In this document: positions 31,824 to 41,307 of the stretch, piece by piece
How positions within the stretch are numbered: the stretch's first letter is position 1
Layout of the letters: every line of letters begins with the position of its first letter
Assembly: GCA_903886275.1 (NCBI GenBank)
Contig: CAISLN010000027.1
Coordinates: 1 to 49,085, forward strand
Length of the DNA stretch: 49,085 nt
Origin: an uncultured beta proteobacterium
GTDB taxonomy: Bacteria; Pseudomonadota; Gammaproteobacteria; Burkholderiales; Burkholderiaceae_C
Reading direction: 5' to 3'
Made by a program: the position numbers and the translations under genes
Notes under the pieces: generated by a model
Databases searched by the model: none
What the model was told of the DNA's origin: nothing
Seen by the model: the letters and a program-made list of their open reading frames with translations, nothing else

Positions 31824-33065
31824 TTGTTACAGCGCAAACGCACACTTCCCTCCCGCATGACCGGCTTTGGCATGGTCGAGATACTGGTGGGCCTTGTCAT
31901 TGGCATGCTGGCCAGCATGGCCGTGTTGCAACTGTTTACCTACTCGGAAGGCAGAAACCGCACCGCCTCAGGCAGCGCCGATGCACAAAGCACCGGCGCC
32001 ATCACGCTGTACCAGCTTCAAACCAATATCCAACGGGCCGGATTTGGTTTGAGTTCGGTCGCACTTTTTAACTGCGGGGCAACCTGGACTGCCGTGAGTG
32101 GCGCTATCAGCAAAAACCCCCGACTGGCACCGGTTTCGGTCAATCCAACGGCCGCCGACGGCAGCGTCCTTATTTCGCCCGGTGACGCCAACACCGACGT
32201 CATCATGCTCATGTACGGCAATGGCAACAGCATGCCGCAGGGAAGCGAAATCGACCCTTTGAGTTCAACTTCGACGCTTTACACCTTACTGAGCACCACC
32301 AGTACTTTTGCCCTGGGTGACCGGATCATTGCCGCTACAGGAAATACTGCAGACTCGTGTGGCACCAACATCTTGCCGATTAGTCGGGTCAATACCGTGA
32401 CAGCTACGAACGTGACACCCGAAGTGGGCAGCAGCGGCTTGACGCTTTTCAACCTCGGGCCAGGTACCAACGGACCCAATGCCAACCCCACCGCCACCAT
32501 GCCGACCAATGGCCCCACCATCCTGGTGTACGCGGTGCGTGGCGGGGTGCTGACGGTCTGCGACTTCAATATCAATGATTGCAGTCTGGCCGGCTCCAGC
32601 CTGAGCAACCAAGCTGTCTGGGTTCCGCTGGCGGGCAATGTGGTCAGCATGCGCGCGGTGTACTGGAAAGACAATAGCGGCGCACTTTGGGACGGCAGCA
32701 CTACGGCCAATGACCAGACCCAACCCAGCAACGCCTGCGCCTGGGCACGCGTATGGGCTTTGAACGTGATGCTGGTAACCCGAAGCGACGAGCGTGCGAA
32801 GGATATTGTGACCCGTTCCGCCACCGGAACGGTGGTGAGTGGCAACGCAACATTGGCTGCTATGGCAACCGCTTCCGCATTGGCTCCCACTTGGAGCGAC
32901 CCAACATTGGACGCCGCTGCGCCCGTGGTGCTGGGCCCTGACACCAACGACGATACCCCCGAGTGGCGCCACTATCGATACAAAGCTTTCAGGGCGTTGG
33001 TACCGATTCGCAACACGACCTGGCTGGTGCCGCAGTTGCAACCGCCCAACACTCCTTTGTGCTGA
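31824..33065 (+). CDS. pilW: Minor pilin PilW-like
   Basis: 413 residues from TTG 31824, with AGGGGA seven bases upstream. This gives the leader LLQRKRTLPSRMTG before FGMVEILVGLVIGMLASMAV, with Glu +5; an ATG at 31857 would leave only a three-residue leader. The pattern GMVEILVGLVIGMLASMAVL, then YQLQTNIQRAGFG is typical of PilW. The domain is long and Ser/Thr-rich, with cysteines such as ALFNCG and VCDFNINDC. It is part of the tip complex with PilV, PilX and PilY1. Some PilW proteins join cyclic-di-GMP surface signalling. Confidence 0.9.
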   Translation: MLQRKRTLPSRMTGFGMVEILVGLVIGMLASMAVLQLFTYSEGRNRTASGSADAQSTGAITLYQLQTNIQRAGFGLSSVALFNCGATWTAVSGAISKNPRLAPVSVNPTAADGSVLISPGDANTDVIMLMYGNGNSMPQGSEIDPLSSTSTLYTLLSTTSTFALGDRIIAATGNTADSCGTNILPISRVNTVTATNVTPEVGSSGLTLFNLGPGTNGPNANPTATMPTNGPTILVYAVRGGVLTVCDFNINDCSLAGSSLSNQAVWVPLAGNVVSMRAVYWKDNSGALWDGSTTANDQTQPSNACAWARVWALNVMLVTRSDERAKDIVTRSATGTVVSGNATLAAMATASALAPTWSDPTLDAAAPVVLGPDTNDDTPEWRHYRYKAFRALVPIRNTTWLVPQLQPPNTPLC

Positions 33066-33088
33066 CCCACTGCACGGAAACCTTTGCT

Positions 33089-33703
33089 ATGCGCAGTTCC
33101 CTTCACAAAGCCCAATCGGGTGTCGTACTGATCATCTCGCTCATCGTGTTGGTGGCCATGACGCTGGCCGCGCTAGCGCTGATCCGCGCCGTAGACACCA
33201 ACAACCTGATTGCCGGTAACCTCGCCTTCCAGCAAGCCGCTACCCACTCGGCGGATCTGGGGATTGAAGCTGCCTCGGCCTGGCTCAACGGTGCCAGCGC
33301 AGCAACCTTGACAACGGACCAGGACACCCAGGGCTATGTGGCCAACGGCAGTGACCCGGCCCTGCAACCCGACGGGGCCCTTGATGGCTTTTCCTGGGAC
33401 CGGTATTGGAACCGCTACGTCAGCGGAGGCGCCAACAGAGGCATCAAATCACTTGCCAAGGACGCAGCCGGCAATACCGTGTCCTACATCATCGACCGCT
33501 TATGCCCAAGTGCCGGCGCACAGGACCAGCAAACCTGTGTGGTATCGCCGACCGCAGAAGCGACAGCTGTGCAGGGCCAAAGTGCATCTTCTTCCGGTGG
33601 ACTGATATTTCCACCGCACCCCTTTTGCTACCGGATTACCGTTCGCGTCGACGGACCCCGCAACACGGTGAGTTATGTGCAGTCCATTGTTTACAAAATG
33701 TGA
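33089..33703 (+). CDS. pilX: Minor pilin PilX-like
   Basis: 204 residues from ATG 33089. The leader MRSSLHKAQSG precedes VVLIISLIVLVAMTLAALAL. The +5 residue is Ile instead of Glu, as known for PilX and GspK, which sit at the pilus tip and need no salt bridge with a preceding subunit. A segment ALIRAVDTNNLIAGNLAFQQ and AATHSADLGIEAASAWL is typical of PilX. C-terminal cysteines lie in RLCPSAGAQDQQTC. It is followed after 11 bases by pilY1. Confidence 0.9.
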   Translation: MRSSLHKAQSGVVLIISLIVLVAMTLAALALIRAVDTNNLIAGNLAFQQAATHSADLGIEAASAWLNGASAATLTTDQDTQGYVANGSDPALQPDGALDGFSWDRYWNRYVSGGANRGIKSLAKDAAGNTVSYIIDRLCPSAGAQDQQTCVVSPTAEATAVQGQSASSSGGLIFPPHPFCYRITVRVDGPRNTVSYVQSIVYKM

Positions 33704-33714
33704 GGAGTTGCGTC

Positions 33715-36700
33715 ATGTTCTTTGACCACAAATTCGCTTCCATTAGTGGCCTGGCACTCGTCTGTATGGCGTCCTTGGTGGGCCATGCCGCAGCCACCGA
33801 TCTATCTACCACCCCGCTAAGCACCTATTCAGTAACATCGTCAAACGACGTCAAACCCAATGTGCTTTTCTTGCTGGACGACTCGGGCAGTATGGACTGG
33901 GACTTCATGCCCGACTGGGCCTGCGCATCGCAATCCACCACCCAGTCCGACTGTTCGGGCACCGGGCAGGACCCGAATTCCACGCGCTACGAATACATGT
34001 TTCGCAATTCCGCCTATAACGGCATTTATTACAACCCGGCAGTACGGTACTTGCCACCGGTAGCGGTCAACTCAAGCGGCGCGGTGTCCGCATCCGGAAA
34101 TTCGACTTACCCAAGCCAGACAGGCGTCAGCACCGCCACTGGCGGCGACTCCAGCGCCAGCAGTGGCAACCCGAACTGGAATGCGGTCAAAAACGATGCC
34201 TACGGCGTCCAACGCACCAGCACTTCCAACATCACGCCCAGCACGGCCAGCCCGCGTTTTTTTTACACCACCATTGCCGGTGAATACTGCGATTCCAGCA
34301 GTCTAAAAACCTGCACCACGGCCAGTGCCGCAAGCACCAGCTATCCCTTTCCAGCACCCGTGCGCTGGTGCAACAGCGGTGGCACCTCTTGCCAGGCGGC
34401 GTTTTCCACAACCAACTCCTATGTGCGCGCACCTTCGCCGCGCACCACCAGCTTTACCGTCAACTCGGTGGCCAGCAACACCTCGATTACCGCCGTCAAT
34501 GTCAATGGCCTCAACATCATCAATGCAACCATAAGCTCTTCCGGCACGACTACGTCCACGGTTGCCACAGCCATTGCAGCTGCAATCAACGCGTGCAATG
34601 GCAGCAAGGTAGGAACTTGTGGTGTGGCCGGTTTTGCTGCCACCGTATTGGGTAGCACGGTAACCGTCACGGCCGGACCCGTTGCCACCCTTACGGCACC
34701 GGTGTTCGCCAATACCGGCACATTTACCACCTCGTCCCTGAGTAATTTTTCCACATCTTCGGTGCCAGGCTACACTTTCATGACTGTCATCGTGCCGGGC
34801 GCGAGCGCACTCTACCCCAACCCCCTGGACACCAGTTCCACACCGGTAAAGGCAGGCACCCGTACCGATTGCACCGGCACCAAGTGCACCGGCACTGAGG
34901 AAATGGTCAACTACGCAAACTGGTGGACCTACTATCGCACGCGCATGCAAATGATGAAGTCCGCGACCAGCAATGCCTTTGCCGCGATTGACACCGGCAC
35001 CGACATCGCGACGGGCAAATCGCGTTACCGCGTGGGTTACATGACGCTCAACAACAATGGATCCACGGATTTGGTCAATCTGGCTGAATTCACTGGCACG
35101 CAAAAGTTCACCTGGTATAGCCAACTGTTGAAGGCCTATCCAAGCAGTGGCACACCCTTACGCTCCACATTGGCCGATGCCGGGCGGCTGTATAGTGGGC
35201 GGCTAAACGGCAGCACCTACAACGGCGTGACGGTGACGGACCCGATGCAGTACTACTGCCAGCGCAACTACACCATTCTGTCCACCGATGGTTTCTGGAA
35301 CGGCGCTGCTGGGTACAAGCTCGACGGCAGCACTCCGGTAGGCAACCAGGATGCCGGTCTGTCCGCACCCTATGGGGACAGCGGTACATCGACCTTGCAA
35401 GCGCGCACCAGCAGACTGCAAACAGCCACCGCAACGCTTACCAATCAGTACCGCAACAGCTATTTACAGACCCGTACCAAAACGACGTCAAACTCAAGCG
35501 GTCCCTACCCCGACCTACAGCGCAGAGACACCTCAAATGGCAACTCCAGCACCCCGAACTGGACCAATTGGGCCGATGCAACCGTTTGCCCCTATGACAA
35601 TACCGGCAACACCCGCGTGGACTGCCGCATATCGCAGGCGACCTCCAGTGACGCAGGCGTCACCTGGTCCGCATGGACCACCGTTACATCCTGCACAGCC
35701 GATTCCAGCGGCAATTCACGCACCCAATGCGGTGGCACGGCAAGCACCACCACGTACGGTAACTGGACCGACTCCACCGCCACCTGCACTGCCAGCAGCA
35801 CTGTGGAGTGTCGCTACAACCAACCCACCAGCAGCTACTCCAATACCGCGGGCAATGCCGCCTGCACCTCAGTAACCGCCTCACCGTCTTCCCCCTACAC
35901 CGTATTAACGGCGGTGGAGTGCAACCAGAATATTGGTGCCTTCAGCGCCTATGCCGATGCATCGTCAACCTGCACGACCAGCAGCGCGGTCCATTGCCAA
36001 TACACACCGTGGTCCTCCTGGGGTGGTACAGACACATGTACCGCTGCGCCACAAAGCAGCAGTTCGCCCTACACCCAACTTGCCGCAACCGAGTGCCAAA
36101 CGCTGACAACCAGTGGTACTTCCGACACGCTGGCCGACGTTGCTCAGTACTACTACAACACCGACCTGCGCACGGCGACCCCAAACTCGAGCGCGGACAC
36201 CACGGGCACCTGCAGTTCGTCAACCAACTACGATTTGTGTGCAAACCAGGTATCCACCGGCGGCGCGCGGGATACCCAGACGCAGCAGCATATGACCACC
36301 TTCACCCTGGGCCTGGGTGCGCAGGGGCGGATGATTTTTTCGCCCACCAACAAGGTCAGCAATGACTACTGGGCCGACACCTCGGGCGACTTCTTCTCTG
36401 TCTTGAACCGTGCCACGGCAAACACCACCAGCGGCGTGTGCTCCTGGCAGACTTCCGGCCTGTGTTCCTGGTCCACCCCTGCCGCCGACTCCAATGCCAA
36501 TATTGATGACCTGTGGCACGCTGCCATCAATGGCCGTGGCACGTACTTCAGTGCAAAAGACCCCACATCGCTGGCAACCGGACTAGCCACTACGCTCAAC
36601 AATATTCCAGCCCAACCCCGTGATGGCACCTCGGCGGCGGCCGCCAGCAGCAACCCCAACGTCACCACGACAGACAATTTCGTCTTCAGTTCGTCCTACC

Positions 36701-38739
36701 GCTCCATGGCTTGGACCGGCGAACTGACCCGGAAAATCATTGCGTCCGACGGAACCTTGTCAAATGCCAACTGGTACGCCAGTCGCTTGGTAGATTGCGC
36801 CACCACCGTGTGGGCCCCCAACACGGTGTACTCACCCAACAGCGCGTTCCGCTATCCCGACTCCAGCGGCACCTGCTACTACGTCAAAGCCACGGTGTCT
36901 TACACCTCGGGCGCCAGTTTTGACTTCGGCAGCAGCGGTGCCGAGGGCATCAATACGACCATAGTCCATTCTGATGAAACCGCAGACACCCTCACTGCGG
37001 TAGTGCCCGACACCACGCGCAAAATCGTTACCAACATTTCTGGTGAACTTGTGGATTTTGTAGACTCCAACACGTCACTGCAAGCCACCTTTGCCACAAC
37101 CCACTGGCAGCCGAATCTGTCGCAATTCTGCAGCACAGGTAGCGGATGCGTAAGCAATACCTCAGGCGCCACTGCCCAAACCCTGATCAACTACCTGCGT
37201 GGTGATCGTACGAACGAAGGCAGCTATTACCGCCCCCGCATCAATGTGCTGGGTGACATCGTTGCCTCCGAATCACGCTACGTCAAGGCGCCCTTGCAGA
37301 ACTACACGGACAGTGGCTTTAGCACCTTCAAGACTTCCATGGCAAGCCGCACCGGCATGGTGTATGTGGGTGCCAATGACGGCATGTTGCATGCCTTCAC
37401 CGCAACAACGGGCAAAGAGGCTTGGGCCTACATACCTTCGCGCGTGGTGTCGGGCCTATACAAGCTGGCAGACACCAACTACGCCAATAACCACCAGTAT
37501 TTTGTGGATGGCACGCCCAGCATTGCCGACGTGTATGGACCTTGCCGCAGCGGCATCACCGGTTGCAGCACCAATGAATGGCGCACCATTCTGGTGGGCG
37601 GCTTAAACGGCGGCGGCAAGGGCTACTACGCACTGGACATTACCGATCCGACCACACCCATCTTTTTGTGGGAATTTTCGGATACCAACATGGGCTACAC
37701 CTACGGCAACCCAAAGATCACGAAGCTCAAGAATGGCAAATGGGTCGTGCTGCTGACTTCCGGCTACAACACGGCCGACGGCAAGTCGCATCTATATATC
37801 CGAAACGCCATTGATGGAACCACCATCGGCCTGGGCGCCAGCCAGATTGACACCGGTGTGACTGGCGAGATTGGCCGTATGGATTCGCGTGCGCTATCGC
37901 CCGATACCGACAACACCAGTATTGCGGCCTATGCCGGAGACACCTCGGGCAACCTCTGGCGTTTTGACATCAATGGTGATATCGGTGCCACGGGCTACGA
38001 CGCCCAGCGCCTCGTGTCACTCAAGGATGTCGATGGCCTGGCACAGCCGATTACTGCCAAGCCGGAAATGGCCACCGTGAACGGCCTAACCATGATCTAC
38101 GTGGGCACTGGAAAGTACCTGGGTGTCACTGACATTACCAACACCCAATACCAGACCTTCTATGGCGTGGTAGACCGCAGTAACGCTGCGGCACTGGTCT
38201 CGCCGCGGGACACGGGTAGCAATTTTGTACAACAGGTGCTGACCAATGGAAACTGCCCGACCGGCACGCCTTCCAGCATCTGTGCATCCGGAGACGCGGT
38301 AAAGACCAGCACAGCCAACGCCGTCGACTGGGCAACAAAAGACGGTTGGTATGTGGACTTTTTGACAGCGGGCGAACGCTCGGTAACTGACGCGACCCTG
38401 GTGCTGGGCACCGTGTTGTTTACCTCCATTACACCCACGCTGCCAACCTCCGACCCTTGCAGCAATTCAACATCAGGTGGTAACAGCTACCTGTATGCGC
38501 TGAATTACGCCACCGGAGGCTCGGTCACTGGCTCCAATGGCGTAGTTGGAACCAGCCTGGGGGCCATCATTGCGACGCGCCCGGTGGCCATCAAGTTGCA
38601 GAGCGGCGTTATAGAAACATTTACCCAGGGCACGGCGGGTGTGGGCTTGAAGGTTTCCACCGTCATCAGCAAGCCACCTATCTACACCGCGGGTGCCGGT
38701 GTGCGTCGCATTTCATGGCGCGAATTGACCAGTCAATAG
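33715..38739 (+). CDS. pilY1: Type IV pilus tip adhesin / mechanosensor PilY1
   Basis: 1674 residues from ATG 33715. A signal peptide ends near HAAA (about 27). A VWA domain has the MIDAS motif DDSGSM at 55-60, followed by a large Ser/Thr-rich part. At about 613-800 a Cys- and Trp-containing repeat (NWTNWADATVC, TWSAWTTVTSC, YGNWTDSTATC) is inserted between VWA strands. The C-terminal beta-propeller, from about 1180, has GMVYVGANDGMLHAFTATTG and the calcium-loop-like DTDNTSIAAYAGDTSGNLWR near 1396-1416. PilY1 sits on the pilus tip with PilV, PilW and PilX, promotes extension, binds surfaces and senses force. The length is above that of P. aeruginosa PilY1 (about 1160), chiefly through the inserts. 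Confidence 0.95.
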   Translation: MFFDHKFASISGLALVCMASLVGHAAATDLSTTPLSTYSVTSSNDVKPNVLFLLDDSGSMDWDFMPDWACASQSTTQSDCSGTGQDPNSTRYEYMFRNSAYNGIYYNPAVRYLPPVAVNSSGAVSASGNSTYPSQTGVSTATGGDSSASSGNPNWNAVKNDAYGVQRTSTSNITPSTASPRFFYTTIAGEYCDSSSLKTCTTASAASTSYPFPAPVRWCNSGGTSCQAAFSTTNSYVRAPSPRTTSFTVNSVASNTSITAVNVNGLNIINATISSSGTTTSTVATAIAAAINACNGSKVGTCGVAGFAATVLGSTVTVTAGPVATLTAPVFANTGTFTTSSLSNFSTSSVPGYTFMTVIVPGASALYPNPLDTSSTPVKAGTRTDCTGTKCTGTEEMVNYANWWTYYRTRMQMMKSATSNAFAAIDTGTDIATGKSRYRVGYMTLNNNGSTDLVNLAEFTGTQKFTWYSQLLKAYPSSGTPLRSTLADAGRLYSGRLNGSTYNGVTVTDPMQYYCQRNYTILSTDGFWNGAAGYKLDGSTPVGNQDAGLSAPYGDSGTSTLQARTSRLQTATATLTNQYRNSYLQTRTKTTSNSSGPYPDLQRRDTSNGNSSTPNWTNWADATVCPYDNTGNTRVDCRISQATSSDAGVTWSAWTTVTSCTADSSGNSRTQCGGTASTTTYGNWTDSTATCTASSTVECRYNQPTSSYSNTAGNAACTSVTASPSSPYTVLTAVECNQNIGAFSAYADASSTCTTSSAVHCQYTPWSSWGGTDTCTAAPQSSSSPYTQLAATECQTLTTSGTSDTLADVAQYYYNTDLRTATPNSSADTTGTCSSSTNYDLCANQVSTGGARDTQTQQHMTTFTLGLGAQGRMIFSPTNKVSNDYWADTSGDFFSVLNRATANTTSGVCSWQTSGLCSWSTPAADSNANIDDLWHAAINGRGTYFSAKDPTSLATGLATTLNNIPAQPRDGTSAAAASSNPNVTTTDNFVFSSSYRSMAWTGELTRKIIASDGTLSNANWYASRLVDCATTVWAPNTVYSPNSAFRYPDSSGTCYYVKATVSYTSGASFDFGSSGAEGINTTIVHSDETADTLTAVVPDTTRKIVTNISGELVDFVDSNTSLQATFATTHWQPNLSQFCSTGSGCVSNTSGATAQTLINYLRGDRTNEGSYYRPRINVLGDIVASESRYVKAPLQNYTDSGFSTFKTSMASRTGMVYVGANDGMLHAFTATTGKEAWAYIPSRVVSGLYKLADTNYANNHQYFVDGTPSIADVYGPCRSGITGCSTNEWRTILVGGLNGGGKGYYALDITDPTTPIFLWEFSDTNMGYTYGNPKITKLKNGKWVVLLTSGYNTADGKSHLYIRNAIDGTTIGLGASQIDTGVTGEIGRMDSRALSPDTDNTSIAAYAGDTSGNLWRFDINGDIGATGYDAQRLVSLKDVDGLAQPITAKPEMATVNGLTMIYVGTGKYLGVTDITNTQYQTFYGVVDRSNAAALVSPRDTGSNFVQQVLTNGNCPTGTPSSICASGDAVKTSTANAVDWATKDGWYVDFLTAGERSVTDATLVLGTVLFTSITPTLPTSDPCSNSTSGGNSYLYALNYATGGSVTGSNGVVGTSLGAIIATRPVAIKLQSGVIETFTQGTAGVGLKVSTVISKPPIYTAGAGVRRISWRELTSQ

Positions 38740-38757
38740 TGCACAGGCGCTAACTTT

Positions 38758-39414
38758 TTGCCCCGGCTTTCTTCGCGCGTGGCCTGCCCCCCACTGCGAA
38801 GGCTAGGGGCGTTCCTGTACGAGCGCCGCGCCTGGCTGGCGGCGCTGCTGGTTTCCCTATTCGCGCACGGGATGGTGCTGCAGATTTTCAAGTCGCGCCA
38901 GCCACTGGGAAGGCCGCAGCACACCGCAAGCATTCAGATTCGCAGCCTGCAAGCAACGCCGTTGATTCCTGCGCCCATAGCGCCTGCGCTGCAAGCTCCA
39001 GCCTCGGCGCCAACACCCACCGAGAATACGCCACCATCGACATCCGGGCATGAAGTGCCCCACACGATCACCACCACAGAAAACGGCCAGGGCAATGCCG
39101 AGACCGGCGCCTACTATTTCCCGCCTGAGCAACTCAGCGCCAAGCCGGTTTTTCTGAACAATGACGGCGCACCAGCCGCCACATTTATTCCCGATGTCAT
39201 GCCTTTGCCTGTGCGAGTGCAGGTTTTTATCAACGAGCGGGGTGATGTGGACCAGGTAACTCTGAGCGATAACTTCTTGTCCGAAGTTGCCAAAAACCTG
39301 ATTGATGCGTCCTTTAGAGCCATGCATTTCAGTCCCGGTATGCTTGGCACATTGCCGGTGAAATCCCGATTGGGTTTCGAGGTCAATCTCGATCCCACAC
39401 TGCCATCGCAATAA
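38758..39414 (+). CDS. TonB-C domain protein downstream of pilY1
   Basis: About 218 residues if started at TTG 38758; a GTG at 38779 is also possible, and there is no ATG before the membrane helix. The N-terminus is basic, then AWLAALLVSLFAHGMVL is a membrane helix. A Pro/Ala/Thr-rich linker (SLQATPLIPAPIAPALQAP) leads to a TonB-like C-terminal domain with VRVQVFINERGDVDQVTLSD and GFEVNLDP. It is a TonB/TolA-like periplasm-spanning protein. It follows pilY1 by 18 bases, so it may belong to the pilus operon; I know no PilY2-like function for it. The link to pilus function is inferred from position. Confidence 0.75.
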   Translation: MPRLSSRVACPPLRRLGAFLYERRAWLAALLVSLFAHGMVLQIFKSRQPLGRPQHTASIQIRSLQATPLIPAPIAPALQAPASAPTPTENTPPSTSGHEVPHTITTTENGQGNAETGAYYFPPEQLSAKPVFLNNDGAPAATFIPDVMPLPVRVQVFINERGDVDQVTLSDNFLSEVAKNLIDASFRAMHFSPGMLGTLPVKSRLGFEVNLDPTLPSQ

Positions 39415-39441
39415 CACCACCCCACTAAAGAACACCACACC

Positions 39442-40578
39442 ATGTCTGACCGGCCCGCTTTGCTCGCACAGGCGCTTGCACAAGCAAAGCAAGCCATGCA
39501 AATCTCCGACCCCAACCCCCGCGTTGGCTGTGTCATCGCCGCGGCGAACGGCACGCTGCTAGGCCAGGGCCACACCCAGGCTGCCGGCCAGGCCCATGCC
39601 GAAGTGATGGCCCTGCGCGACGCCGCCGCCCGTGGCCAATCGGTGCAAGGCGCCACCGCCTACGTCACGCTAGAGCCCTGCTCACACCATGGTCGCACCG
39701 GCCCCTGTTGCGATGCGCTGATCGCCGCTGGCATTGCGAAGGTGGTGGCCACCAATGCCGACCCCAATCCACTGGTCGCCGGCCAAGGCTTTGCCCGGCT
39801 GCGTGCCGCGGGCGTAGAGGTGGAATTGCTCGCGCCCGAGCACCCACTGGCGGTCCGTTCGCGCGAACTCAACATCGGGTTTTTCAGCCGCATGCTGCGC
39901 AAGACGCCTTGGGTGCGGCTGAAAGTTGCCGCCTCGCTAGACGGCAAGACCGCCCTACCCAATGGCGCCAGCCAGTGGATTACATCCCCGCAAGCACGCG
40001 CCGATGGCCATGCTTGGCGAGCGCGCGCCAGCGCCATCCTCACCGGCATAGGCACGGTGCTGAGTGACAAGCCCCGACTCGACGTGCGTTTGGTGCAGAC
40101 CCCGCGTCAACCCCATCTGGTGGTAGTGGACAGTGCGCTGCAGACGCCGCTGGACTCGCCCATCTTCATGCCGGGGCGCAAGCTTTTCATCTATGCAGCA
40201 ATGGAGAACGCGGCCAAGGCCGACGCATTGAGCGCCCAGGGTGCCAAGGTGATTTACCTGCCGGGAAAGCAGGTGGACGGCAGCGCTACCGGCAAGGTGG
40301 ACCTGGTCGCCTTGCTGCACGACCTCGGACAGCGCGAGATCAATGAGCTGCATGTGGAGGCAGGCCACAAGCTCAACGGCTCGCTGCTGCGCGAAGGGCT
40401 GGTGGACGAGCTGCTGGTCTACCTGGCACCCAAACTCATGGGCCAGGGCGCGGACATGGCGCATTTCGGGCCACTGACCGAGCTGGCACAGGCCCTGCCA
40501 CTCACCTTCGAGTCCACGGCTATGGTGGGGCCGGACCTGCGCATCCTGGCCCGGTTTGGCAAGCGTGGCGACTTTTAA
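39442..40578 (+). CDS. ribD: Bifunctional riboflavin biosynthesis protein RibD
   Basis: A 378-residue protein. The N-terminal deaminase domain has HAEVMALRDA (H52, E54) and the zinc cysteines in LEPCSHHGRTGPC (C80, C89). The C-terminal reductase domain starts near WVRLKVAASLDGKTALPNG and has LDVRLVQTPRQPHLVVVD and ELHVEAGHKLNGSLL. It deaminates and then reduces the pyrimidine intermediate of riboflavin synthesis. It heads ribD, ribE, ribBA, ribH, nusB. No FMN riboswitch is seen in front of it. Confidence 0.97.
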   Translation: MSDRPALLAQALAQAKQAMQISDPNPRVGCVIAAANGTLLGQGHTQAAGQAHAEVMALRDAAARGQSVQGATAYVTLEPCSHHGRTGPCCDALIAAGIAKVVATNADPNPLVAGQGFARLRAAGVEVELLAPEHPLAVRSRELNIGFFSRMLRKTPWVRLKVAASLDGKTALPNGASQWITSPQARADGHAWRARASAILTGIGTVLSDKPRLDVRLVQTPRQPHLVVVDSALQTPLDSPIFMPGRKLFIYAAMENAAKADALSAQGAKVIYLPGKQVDGSATGKVDLVALLHDLGQREINELHVEAGHKLNGSLLREGLVDELLVYLAPKLMGQGADMAHFGPLTELAQALPLTFESTAMVGPDLRILARFGKRGDF

Positions 40579-40635
40579 TTGGCCTGATTCGACCCTGCCC
40601 CCGGTAATGCCCCCAATCCCTGCGAAAATACGCCG

Positions 40636-41286
40636 ATGTTTACCGGAATCATCACCGGCGTGGGGCGCATCGCCGCCGTTCACGCCCTAGGCAGCTCTTC
40701 TACGCACGGCAAGCGCCTGACCATCTCCTGCCCTGCGCACTATCTGGAGGACGTGGGCCTGGGCGACAGCATCGCACTCAATGGCGCCTGCATGACCGTC
40801 ACCAGCCTGGATGCAGCAGCGAACCAATACACCGTTGATATTTCCGCAGAATCACTGGACAAGACCGCTGGCCTGGATAGAGAAGGCCCCATCAATTTGG
40901 AAAAAGCCCTGCGCGCCAACGACCGCCTAGGTGGCCATCTGGTCTCCGGCCATGTGGACGGCATCGGCCGGGTCAGCCACTTTGCCCAACTCGGTGAGAG
41001 CTGGGACCTGCGCGTACTGGCCCCTAAAGAGCTGGGCAAGTTCCTGGCCTACAAGGGCTCCATCGTCATCAACGGCGTCAGTCTCACCGTCAACCGGGTC
41101 AGCGACCTGAGCGACGGCTGCGAAGTTCATATCAACCTGATTCCGCACACGGTAGAAAACACCGCCCTGTCTGCCCTGAGCGCAGGCTCACGTGTCAATT
41201 TGGAGATTGACCTGATCGCCCGCTATGTGGAGCGCATGCTGACAGCGCCGGCCCATTCCACTACGACAGCAAGCGCTGCCTCTTAA
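40636..41286 (+). CDS. ribE: Riboflavin synthase alpha subunit
   Basis: A 216-residue protein starting MFTGIITGVGRIAAV, the usual start. Two lumazine-binding repeats are visible: the first with GDSIALNGACMTVTSL, the second with GHVDGIGRV and GSIVINGVSLTVNRV. It dismutates two 6,7-dimethyl-8-ribityllumazines into riboflavin and the pyrimidine. It lies between ribD and ribBA in the operon. Confidence 0.97.
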   Translation: MFTGIITGVGRIAAVHALGSSSTHGKRLTISCPAHYLEDVGLGDSIALNGACMTVTSLDAAANQYTVDISAESLDKTAGLDREGPINLEKALRANDRLGGHLVSGHVDGIGRVSHFAQLGESWDLRVLAPKELGKFLAYKGSIVINGVSLTVNRVSDLSDGCEVHINLIPHTVENTALSALSAGSRVNLEIDLIARYVERMLTAPAHSTTTASAAS

Positions 41287-41307
41287 CCCTATTTCCTTTT
41301 GCAACCC

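Noticed and set aside
39415..39441. FMN riboswitch for the rib operon
   Set aside because: The gap before ribD is only 27 bases, and the gaps before ribE and ribBA are short and lack the conserved parts.
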